The notes beneath the pieces were generated by a model, which saw nothing but the letters and a program-made list of their open reading frames with translations, was not told the DNA's origin and ran no database searches. Made by a program: the position numbers and the translations under genes. DNA of 64,000 nt from the NCBI GenBank assembly GCA_905178155.1, contig CAJINV010000001.1, positions 858,637 to 922,636 on the forward strand, given 5' to 3'. Origin of the DNA: Amoebophrya sp. A120 (Eukaryota > Sar > Dinophyceae > Syndiniales > Amoebophryaceae). Positions 1 to 7,499 of this stretch are shown here, in pieces (the first letter of the stretch is position 1; the number at the start of each line of letters is the position of its first letter).

Positions 1-57
1 CAGCTTGTGGAGCTTCTTCTCCTCAGCCGGGAGCGGGTTCAGAAGATCGATATCCAT
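1..57 (-). CDS. RPS27: Ribosomal protein eS27, N-terminal fragment
   Basis: Nineteen codons run from an ATG at 57 to the left edge and continue beyond the window. The peptide begins MDIDLLNPLPAEEKKLHKL, which matches the conserved start of cytosolic small-subunit protein eS27 (plant forms have a DIDLLNP stretch followed by an acidic and basic run). The zinc-finger part of the family would lie outside the window. The base before the ATG completes an AG (caacaag), so the ATG could also sit at the start of a second exon. The assignment rests on a short segment. Confidence 0.6.
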   Translation of the reverse strand, partial: MDIDLLNPLPAEEKKLHKL

Positions 58-768
58 CTTGTTGGAGGGTTTGGAGTAGTGCCTTACTACAAAAAATGTG
101 CGTTCGCGCGGTTCCCTGGAAAAGAGTTGAGGAGTGTGAGAAAGATACTGATTTAGATGAGAAATGGTACATCGGATGTGGAAACTCATTTAACGTAAGA
201 TCTCGTACAGAAAATTTAGGTTTTATATGCGTTGTTCTCCTCTTGATCGTCGTATTTCCTTCGTTTATTTCAGGATCCTCTTCACGACCTCGATCGGTGA
301 TCAGATCAAACACACGCAGATCTTTCATACTTTTCATGAGATGAATTGCCACATTTCGTACGACGTTCAAGGTACTTCTAGAGCGGCAGATCACTTTGCG
401 CTTTGATCTTTAAATTTCAAATGCTCGTCTGGATCAAAAAATTGGCGACCACAGCTTGATGGCATGAGAGCATATACATTCCGATTTCGTTTCAATGCTG
501 CGGTTTCGAAAATCAAGATTGGCTATCTTCATCTTGGCTTTTGAGAAGGAAGTTTTCCAAGTTTTGATCTGTTGTTCGCCGTGATTTAGATTTTTTCCAC
601 TGGCACTATGCAAGTACTTTACTTTGATCCTTCTTATTGAGCATGAGCAACGACCACCGGCAGGCCACATCTTCTAAAAAAGCAAGGTCCAGTCTTTGAA
701 ACGACAATGAGTTCTATCTAAACCTCGAAAGAGAGGAGGAGGAGGACCTTATTCCGGATCATATTTCA
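58..768. other. Intergenic, nothing recognised
   Basis: Short ORFs on both strands show no family resemblance. This stretch would hold the 5' region of the eS27 gene and the 3' flank of the HAD gene. I see no RNA gene or repeat. Confidence 0.5.
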
Positions 769-1407
769 TTATTTCACAGCCCCAAACATTGCTAGAGCCT
801 TCTCAACATCTGCGTCTGTCAAGCCTGTTGCTTTCTCGATCTTTAAAAACCGCGCTTCCAAAGCTTCGTCCGCAAACTTCAAATCCGCATCGTCCACGAT
901 GACGACAAAATCCCTTCCCAAATCAACCCGATTCGCCGCGAGCCACGCCTCGATCTCTCCCGGCCGGCTGAGCACGTTCCCGCCACTGTGAATCGGAGTA
1001 ACGTCAGCGATCTTTAAACTGAACTGTTCCAACGCTTTCCTCACGCAGTTCAGCGAGCCCGGTTTTTCGCGCCACGTCGACGTGAGGACGATCTCGACTC
1101 TTTGGTGCTGCACAGAAGTTGTAGGTGCTCCCGTACTAGACGTACGCGTTCTTTTTCCACAGCGCGCCGCATCAATATCATCTAAACGCACGATCTTCGC
1201 CAATCTTTCCAGATGTGTCGCGAGCAACTCCTTTCCTTCCAAAACTGGCCAGGACTCCTGGAGGTTTTCGTCCCGATGGATCAGTTCTGCCGCCGTGGCG
1301 CCGACTGGCAAGTGGTTCTCTCCCAGTGGGTGTAGCACGCCGTCCACATCCAGAAAGAGGATACTGCGGGGCGAAGACATGGAAGCATCTTTAATATCCG
1401 CGCTCAT
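769..1407 (-). CDS. HAD-superfamily hydrolase-like protein
   Basis: Uninterrupted 212-codon ORF from ATG 1407. HAD fold signatures are visible: motif I LFLDVDGVLHP near residues 17-27 (nucleophile Asp20 and acid Asp22), motif II around TSTW near residue 110, and an acidic VIVDDAD stretch near 170 in the place of motif IV. The arrangement (DVDGVLHP, then STWR, then an acidic DDAD) resembles the HAD domain found in small 'Swiss-army-knife' RNA-repair-type proteins and in uncharacterised single-domain phosphatases. Substrate cannot be told. No introner and no intron is needed. The start is supported by the motif I position close to the N-terminus. A 73-codon ORF (1407-1628) overlaps the ATG as TGATG and may be a 5' leader or separate exon. 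Confidence 0.75.
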   Translation of the reverse strand: MSADIKDASMSSPRSILFLDVDGVLHPLGENHLPVGATAAELIHRDENLQESWPVLEGKELLATHLERLAKIVRLDDIDAARCGKRTRTSSTGAPTTSVQHQRVEIVLTSTWREKPGSLNCVRKALEQFSLKIADVTPIHSGGNVLSRPGEIEAWLAANRVDLGRDFVVIVDDADLKFADEALEARFLKIEKATGLTDADVEKALAMFGAVK

Positions 1408-1628
1408 CAGAGAGTGTAGTTTAGACAGGACGACTCTCGTCCGCTATTAAAAGGTAATGTACGCTGCAAGGCAAGGTACTTAGAAGACACCGAAATCGCC
1501 GTCCCGACCCCATATTCGGGAGTAAGTAAATCTAAGAGACGGCCCAAAGAGAGAACAAATGCTGTATCTTCAGATTTTGATATTCCAAGCACTGCTGCAG
1601 AGCGCACTACAGTTGTCTGTCCGGGCAT
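1407..1628 (-). CDS. Hypothetical small ORF upstream of HAD gene
   Basis: A 73-codon ATG-initiated ORF whose stop overlaps the HAD start codon (TGATG). The peptide is mixed in composition and has no recognisable domain. It could be a short upstream gene, part of a 5' exon, or chance. Kept only because it is contiguous with a real gene on the same strand. Confidence 0.2.
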   Translation of the reverse strand: MPGQTTVVRSAAVLGISKSEDTAFVLSLGRLLDLLTPEYGVGTAISVSSKYLALQRTLPFNSGRESSCLNYTL

Positions 1629-1757
1629 TCGACCTGCACCTGGAACTCAGTTTCAAAAAACCAATGTCAGTAGTACACAGTTCCACTTGTGTGTCCTAGT
1701 CTTACTTACAGTGGAAATTAACTGCCGTTGGTTCGATGCTGCTTTTCTGTGCCAATT

Positions 1758-2431
1758 CTACGCTCGATTTTCTGCCAGCAGAGGCTCTCTCGCAACGTCT
1801 TCTGCCGCTTCGTCCTCCCCAGCGTCTGTTTTCCTCCCCGCCCGGATTTTCGCAGATTCCTCCGTTCGTTCCGGGTTCGGCAGCGGCAGTAACTTCAGGT
1901 AGTAAACCGCAATGTGCTGCAAGACGTACAGCACGAAACACGCGACAAAAGCCGCGGTAATTTCGCGAACCACCGACTTCGCTGTTTCGGACGGTGGCCA
2001 ATTCTGGGAACGAAGTTCCTGAGGTGTTATTTGAACGACTATTGTTTCATTTATGTAGAAGTCGCGACAAACTTCAAGCACGTTGAGGGTGTTCCCAAAA
2101 CAGCGAGGGGAAAATCACACTAGGCCTCGATTGGCCAGAGCAGGTACTTGTACTTCTCCCTATCATACTAAACTCGAAATAAGTTTTGCGCGGGATTTGG
2201 TGAGTAGAAAGATTCATTGATCATATGAATGTAAGTACTTACCTCCAGCAACACCACGAAGCAAAAGAACGTCAAGGTCACAATCACGGCAATGGTCACG
2301 CTGTATTTCGCCCTCGTTCCTCCGGCGGGAACAGTCCGGCCGAGGTACAAAAACCCGAATAGCGAGAAGGCAACGAACACCCCGATCGCATAGTACAAGG
2401 GCATTTGAAGGGCCGCGAAATCGAGCGCCAT
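1758..2431 (-). CDS. Small three-span membrane protein, two exons
   Basis: Exon 1 is 2431-2243 (63 codons from ATG 2431) and exon 2 is 2018-1758 (87 codons with TAG). They join through a canonical GT-AG intron (GTAAGTAC donor, CCTCAG acceptor) in phase 0, giving 149 residues. Hydrophobic segments lie near residues 11-31, 44-63 and 81-103, followed by a charged acidic/basic C-terminal tail that probably faces the cytosol. I do not recognise the family. Two 22-bp tandem repeats lie directly upstream of the ATG. The intron donor and acceptor are textbook, which shows that ordinary splicing operates in this genome beside the introner type. Confidence 0.7.
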
Positions 2432-2438
2432 TTCTTTT

Positions 2439-2482
2439 CTTGCGATTCGCTTAAGTTTTTCTTGCGATTCGCTTAAGTTTTT
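2439..2482. repeat. 22-bp tandem duplication before a start codon
   Basis: Two exact 22-bp units (cttgcgattcgc followed by ttaagttttt) abut each other 8 bp upstream of the ATG of the small membrane protein. Confidence 0.9.
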
Positions 2483-3408
2483 GTTTTGGTCACTCGCAAG
2501 GACAGAAATAAAACGAATATGTATATGACTGAGTCAAAACCTTCCAGGTTGGGCAAAAATCTGCGCAAAGCTGACACTTCACGAAACGGAAGTAGCTCAT
2601 TGATGCAGAGACATGAAAGCACCACGACCAGCATTTCTTGTTGCCCACGACAAGCATTTTTTCAATCACGCCCAAAACTGGAAGTGATCCTGACCTTCTT
2701 GAATGACCAGTTGCTGCAACGATACAACGAAATACCAGTGCGGCACGATTTCAGCAACGATTTAGATGACGACTTTGTGCCAAGGTGGAACCCTTATCTT
2801 CAGAACGGTACAGTAGAATGAGGATCGAACCTTGCATACATGAACTTACGACAGCCCCGACATCACCGAAAAACTGTGAACGAAGTAGTAAGTACTAGTC
2901 CTGGCTTAAAAATATCGCAGCTTTTGCCGAACAATCAGTGCGACCAGGTGCCGTGTACGCACCCGTGCGGCATTGCGCAATCAATGAATTCCTTTCAGCT
3001 GCAATTTTGGGCTCTAGTAAAAGAACGAAACGGAAACAATTTAGCGAATCACAAACACAAAAGCATTTGCAAAATCAGTCTGGTATGTTCTTCTCACAGT
3101 AACCCAAATGCTGTAAGTACAAACAGAATCAGTGTGACTCTGAACCAAAATCTTATATATGTGCAGGAGCAGGCGTGCGGTTGAGAATCAGTGTGCGTCT
3201 CTTTTACGCAGTGCCAGTTCTTTCAGAAGGATACTATGTGATGATTCCTCTTAGCATTAGGTATTGGTTTCATCTGTGCGACCGCTGCATGACGAGGCTC
3301 TTTCCGAGCTGCTCGCGTCCACATCGACATCGCTACTGCACACAGAAACTACATGACGCCAACATCTTTCCGCCGACGTTGCCACGCACAACGAAGTTCT
3401 CTTTACTC
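2483..3408. other. Intergenic, nothing recognised
   Basis: Short plus-strand ORFs up to about 114 codons lack any recognisable motif. No RNA gene seen. The right end adjoins the cytochrome b5-like 3' fragment. Confidence 0.45.
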
Positions 3409-3546
3409 TTATTTCCCTCCGCAGATCGCCTGGCAGATGCCGGCCATGCAGCTCCCCCCGGATGCGACTGTGCCTCTATCGCTCTGGACTGGCGCTATGG
3501 GCATTTTTCCCTTCAGAAACACGTTCTTCGGCAAACTGTCCTCGTC
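3409..3546 (-). pseudogene. Cytochrome b5-like gene, detached 3' fragment
   Basis: Reading from 3546 the peptide begins DEDSLPKNVF, continues about 45 codons (ending SCMAGICQAICGGK) and stops with TAA at 3409-3411. The first ten residues equal those at the truncated end of the cytochrome b5-like copy at 5636-5961 except one change (K for N). The 31-bp nucleotide segment 3516-3546 matches 5667-5697 with a single mismatch. This looks like the true C-terminus of that gene, separated by about 2.1 kb of inserted DNA. Upstream of 3546 the frame shows no b5 domain. Confidence 0.6.
3516..3546. repeat. 31-bp direct repeat (copy 1; copy 2 at 5667-5697)
   Basis: gaaacacgtt then c/g then ttcggcaaactgtcctcgtc occurs here and at 5667-5697 in the same orientation, one mismatch. 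The pair brackets the 2.1-kb block that separates the two parts of the cytochrome b5-like gene. It could be an insertion-associated duplication or the edge of a larger rearrangement. Confidence 0.85.
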
Positions 3547-3803
3547 AGCACACCATCGTGTTGCGGACTCACAGAGCTCTCAACTGAGAAAAAGAAAGGT
3601 AAAAGAAAAAAGAAAGCCAAACACAGATAGTTTGACTTTTACCTTGCTGTAGAGAGACAGAGAGACTGCACTACTAGAAAGTTACGGTTTTTTTTTTGTG
3701 TTTTTTATGAATGTCGCGCCCGGAGGGCGATATTGGTAACCAAATGCGTGCGCGAAAATCTAACCAGCGCGAAAGCCTAACCAGCCGCGCGGCGAAAGCG
3801 CGG

Positions 3804-4747
3804 NNNNNNNNNNNNNNNNNNNNNNNNNNNNNNNNNNNNNNNNNNNNNNNNNNNNNNNNNNNNNNNNNNNNNNNNNNNNNNNNNNNNNNNNNNNNNNNNN
3901 NNNNNNNNNNNNNNNNNNNNNNNNNNNNNNNNNNNNNNNNNNNNNNNNNNNNNNNNNNNNNNNNNNNNNNNNNNNNNNNNNNNNNNNNNNNNNNNNNNNN
4001 NNNNNNNNNNNNNNNNNNNNNNNNNNNNNNNNNNNNNNNNNNNNNNNNNNNNNNNNNNNNNNNNNNNNNNNNNNNNNNNNNNNNNNNNNNNNNNNNNNNN
4101 NNNNNNNNNNNNNNNNNNNNNNNNNNNNNNNNNNNNNNNNNNNNNNNNNNNNNNNNNNNNNNNNNNNNNNNNNNNNNNNNNNNNNNNNNNNNNNNNNNNN
4201 NNNNNNNNNNNNNNNNNNNNNNNNNNNNNNNNNNNNNNNNNNNNNNNNNNNNNNNNNNNNNNNNNNNNNNNNNNNNNNNNNNNNNNNNNNNNNNNNNNNN
4301 NNNNNNNNNNNNNNNNNNNNNNNNNNNNNNNNNNNNNNNNNNNNNNNNNNNNNNNNNNNNNNNNNNNNNNNNNNNNNNNNNNNNNNNNNNNNNNNNNNNN
4401 NNNNNNNNNNNNNNNNNNNNNNNNNNNNNNNNNNNNNNNNNNNNNNNNNNNNNNNNNNNNNNNNNNNNNNNNNNNNNNNNNNNNNNNNNNNNNNNNNNNN
4501 NNNNNNNNNNNNNNNNNNNNNNNNNNNNNNNNNNNNNNNNNNNNNNNNNNNNNNNNNNNNNNNNNNNNNNNNNNNNNNNNNNNNNNNNNNNNNNNNNNNN
4601 NNNNNNNNNNNNNNNNNNNNNNNNNNNNNNNNNNNNNNNNNNNNNNNNNNNNNNNNNNNNNNNNNNNNNNNNNNNNNNNNNNNNNNNNNNNNNNNNNNNN
4701 NNNNNNNNNNNNNNNNNNNNNNNNNNNNNNNNNNNNNNNNNNNNNNN
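3804..4747. other. Assembly gap (944 N)
   Basis: Run of N. Its size may be an estimate. Any ORF drawn through it is meaningless. Confidence 0.99.
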
Positions 4748-4835
4748 CATTTCCCTGACCTTCACGCCTCCCGGCGGTTGCCCTATATGGTAACGGCAAC
4801 TGCCTTCGCGCTGCGTTTGCTAAGCAATATCGCAA

Positions 4836-4886
4836 GCGCGCAGAGCGCGCGCGCCGGCTTCGTGGGCCGGCGCGCGCTCTGCGCGC
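4836..4886. repeat. GC-rich palindrome
   Basis: Two arms of 21-23 bp (gcgcgcagagcgcgcg...ccggc and its complement) flank a loop of about 7 nt. The left arm has one extra CG. It sits just inside the right terminus of the TIR element and may explain the assembly gap. Confidence 0.85.
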
Positions 4887-5035
4887 GCGCGCGCACGCAT
4901 TTGGTTACCAGATTATTTTTGTAGCTGCAAATAGTTTTTTCAAGTGCAACTGCACACAGGCAGAAACATCAGTGGACTTCTAACTAAAAAACGCACTCCC
5001 CCAGGCTACAACCCTAGCTACTTCTAACGTACACA

Positions 5036-5575
5036 CTACCTACGAACGTCCACACCACCACCACTTTTCTTCTTTTTCGGCTTTCGCATCCGCTTCGTTT
5101 TCGCAATGAAGGGGGCAGGGTCAAGTGTGATCTGGGTTCGTAGTGCAATTGCCGCTTCAATCGCGAGCGCACTGTTCCCGTACGCGGCTGGATCGATGTG
5201 TCGGGATACGTGGCGCGTAGACCCATCGGGCAGCTTCGCGTTCGTCACCCTAACGAGAAGCACCCCGCCAAAAGCACGCGACGCAGCTCCAGGTATGGAC
5301 GTGCACCACGTGATGCCCTTGGGGAGCTGCATGGGCGGGTCCTCATCGACAGTGCGGGCGCTGCCGGCAGAAACATCGACGACGCGCTGCTCAGGATGCA
5401 GCTCCGAGTCAAGGGCTTGCGACGGCATCAGCTTCTTGGTCCGCTGCGGAGGGGCGTCAACGTCGAGGGCCCGCGCAGGTTTCGCACTGGTCGTAGTTTC
5501 CTTGGGTTTCTTGGGGGGGGCCGGAATTAATGCACTGAAGTCCGCCTCTGCCTGCTTCTGCTTCTTGTATCGCAT
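5036..5575 (-). CDS. Hypothetical protein with possible AP2-like domain
   Basis: The frame is open from 5644 to 5036 (ends TGGACGTTCGTAGG then stop); the first ATG is at 5575, giving 179 residues. The middle is low complexity and acidic. Near the C-terminus a segment from KGITW to ALRTQ has the spacing of an AP2 DNA-binding domain (G-x-W, then basic/hydrophobic strands, then a YG...A..AA...R helix). The tail is rich in Lys (RKPKKKKS). AP2 proteins are common in alveolates, but the match is by eye only. The 5' end of the frame runs into three copies of a CAGCAGCGGTTGATC repeat and the cytochrome b5-like pseudogene, so the gene may be a truncated passenger of the inserted block. Confidence 0.35.
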   Translation of the reverse strand: MRYKKQKQAEADFSALIPAPPKKPKETTTSAKPARALDVDAPPQRTKKLMPSQALDSELHPEQRVVDVSAGSARTVDEDPPMQLPKGITWCTSIPGAASRAFGGVLLVRVTNAKLPDGSTRHVSRHIDPAAYGNSALAIEAAIALRTQITLDPAPFIAKTKRMRKPKKKKSGGGVDVRR

Positions 5576-5635
5576 GTGTCGGAACGCAGTCTTCAAATTG
5601 GCGAACAACCGCTGCTGATCAACGGGGACACGTTC

Positions 5636-5961
5636 TCTGATCAACCGCTGCTGATCAACCGCTGCTGAAACACGTTGTTCGGCAAACTGTCCTCGTCGTA
5701 GTACCCAACTGCCCAGGAGGGAACCAGCTCGCTCAGCACGTAACTTGGGTGCCCCATGCCTTCAAACATCTCGGTGCTATCTTAATCTTTCCCACAGTTG
5801 GCCAGCAAAATTTTCTCGCCGCCAGGGTGATCCGGGAGCCACTTGGTGACATCGCACACCATACCGTGCAGCCCGACCCAGGCATTGGTGTTCTGCTTGT
5901 GTTTGGCCACTTCGTCAAGTGAATACTGGACCGCCGGGATCTCGACGTTTTTGGGAGCCAT
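5636..5961 (-). pseudogene. Cytochrome b5-like protein, broken
   Basis: From ATG 5961 the frame gives a clear cytochrome b5 heme-binding domain: YSLDEVAKH, VCDVTKWLPDHPGGEK with the axial-His HPGG motif, and FEGMGHPSYV with the second His. An in-frame TAA (5782-5784) falls between GKD and DSTEMFEG. The stop is part of a 6-nt insertion that repeats the neighbouring AAGAT; without it GKD-STEMFEG aligns with the family's GKDATE.FE. After DEDSLPNNVF the frame runs into a 14-bp tandem repeat and stops. The continuation of the protein is found at 3546-3409. Cytochrome b5 domains carry electrons to desaturases and other membrane enzymes, but this copy appears dead. Confidence 0.75.
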
Positions 5962-7499
5962 AATTGCGAATGTTCCTACTTCGAGAGCAGATTCAGAAAA
6001 AAGCTTGCTCTTATTTTTCCTCGTGTCGGTTCTTCCGTTTACGCAAGGGCGAAAGATGGACAGTGATAAAAAAGCTACAGCTTTAGTAGTACAGATATTC
6101 TTTCCAAGTTCGACAACCTGAAATTACGCACTAAAGAGGGCTCGGGTTTTCTGGCTGAGTACGATGGTTACTTATGGAGAATTTAGAGGCAAAAACAAGT
6201 AAACTTCTCTGGTTGTCGACAATCGTCTGCCTAGCGCCAAGTAGACGACTGAATAAACTCGAAGGTCTTTTCACCGAGCCCAATAACAAGATCAGCCACA
6301 ACCACACAACCGAAACCGACTGAAACAGAAAAAATAAAAAAACGAAAAAAATTTCCAACAGATGTGCGCGCGTTTGCTGAGGAAGGTGCACCGATTCCAA
6401 CCTGTTGTACGTCGATGTTGTTTTCGATACACGTTGTAGCTGTGTGCAAAATGGCGAGAGGTTCGATTTTATGTCATCACCATGAGCAAAGAGCGATTAA
6501 CCCGCTCCTTTGGTTTTTGTCTGACCTGCGACCCGACATACTCGCTGTATGGCTTGTCGTAGCATTGTAAGAAACAGGACGTGCCATCATCCCGATTTCC
6601 GCAAAAATGTGCCGCTTTGAGTGCGATTGCCACGCCTCGTATTGATAAAATAATTGTACTTAAGTAAAAAATGGGAATGAAAGAATGATCTTGAAGGTGG
6701 TACTAACTGCTTACGCCTGTTGCGCTTAGGCTCACGACAGAGCTTGCGTGCCCGCTTCCTTCGTGTATTGGCGTGAGTGCTGTCGGAAAACAGGGGACAT
6801 ACGGGGGCGGATTCCCACGCTTCTGCCCCCCTCAGAAATCCCACATGCGTGCTGTTGCGCAACACTCGGCCAACTGCTGTGGAGTGAGGCTCCTGGCCGT
6901 GTGTTCGACCGATGCGTGGCCCCACGTGCGGCTCCGCGGCGCGCGTAACAACGTCAGAGGGCCGCAGGCCCTTTTCAATACATAAACATACCCGCAGCCC
7001 CGGCGTAGGCGTAGCTCGGGCCGAATTACAAAACTGAAGAGCAAGGAACTAGCTGCGGCGGCTACATACGTACCCCGCGGCCACGCTTCTACCTGCCTAC
7101 TAGCTACGTCGCCGGCGCCTTTCTTTTTTTTTTCGAGATTTTCGCGCCGCCGGAGTGTCACGGCCCAAGAGTTACACACGTGAGGAGGCCGGGCCGTTTT
7201 GATACCCGCGCCCCCGGCGTAGCTTGGGCCGAAATAGAGAAGAAGAAGAAAAATTTTGGGCGGTTTGCTGGTACGTGCGGCTGCTTGTTTCGCAATACCT
7301 GCGCGATCGTAGAAGTGGTTGTCGTCTACGTCGGTCTTCAGCTCAATGTGAAATGCAGAAGTGCGACTACTTTAACAGTAATTTCATCATTGAGTAAAAT
7401 ATCAAAAATCATTATTTCATCGTGAAAATAGAAAGTCGATCAACCCCGTGAGACATCTCCACGCAGCAGACGTGTCCGAGAGGAGGTTATATATAAAAA
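5962..7499. other. Intergenic with degenerate duplicate
   Basis: Contains a degenerate copy of the 3' end of the gene at 11115-14358 (6300-6650). Around 6958-6976 is a small hairpin (AGGGCC-gca-GGCCCT followed by TTTT). A 29-bp motif (cccggcgtag...gggccgaa) occurs near 6996 and again near 7203. ORFs here show no family resemblance. Confidence 0.5.
6300..6650. repeat. Degenerate copy of 10820-11180 region
   Basis: Shares with 10820-11180, in the same orientation, TTGCTGAGGAAGGTGCACCG, a diverged middle, and further on gatttccgc...gtgccgcttt.agtgcga. At 11115-11180 this sequence encodes the last residues (LALKAAHWGGNRDG) of a large gene; here the same frame reads roughly LKAAHFCGNRDDG. So this is a decayed duplicate of that gene's 3' end plus downstream flank. 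Confidence 0.7.

Larger units (their letters stand above)
3734..4910. mobile_element. TIR element with unsequenced core
   Basis: A perfect 21-bp inverted repeat bounds this block: tggtaaccaaatgcgtgcgc at 3734 onward and its reverse complement ending at 4910. Subterminal DNA is GC-rich with repeated 'aaccagc..cgaaag' pieces on the left and a strong hairpin on the right (4836-4886). The core is an assembly gap (3804-4747), so any transposase cannot be seen. No clean target duplication is evident next to the termini. The element lies in the block that interrupts the cytochrome b5-like gene. Confidence 0.65.

Noticed and set aside
3674-4835. Three ORFs of 350-363 codons across the N run
   Set aside because: They consist almost entirely of undetermined codons in the assembly gap.
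5782-5784. Reassigned TAA codon in the cytochrome b5-like gene
   Set aside because: Stop reassignment is known in one Amoebophrya strain, but here long frames (up to 1511 codons) are free of all three stops, and the TAA is explained by a 6-nt duplication in a gene that is otherwise broken.
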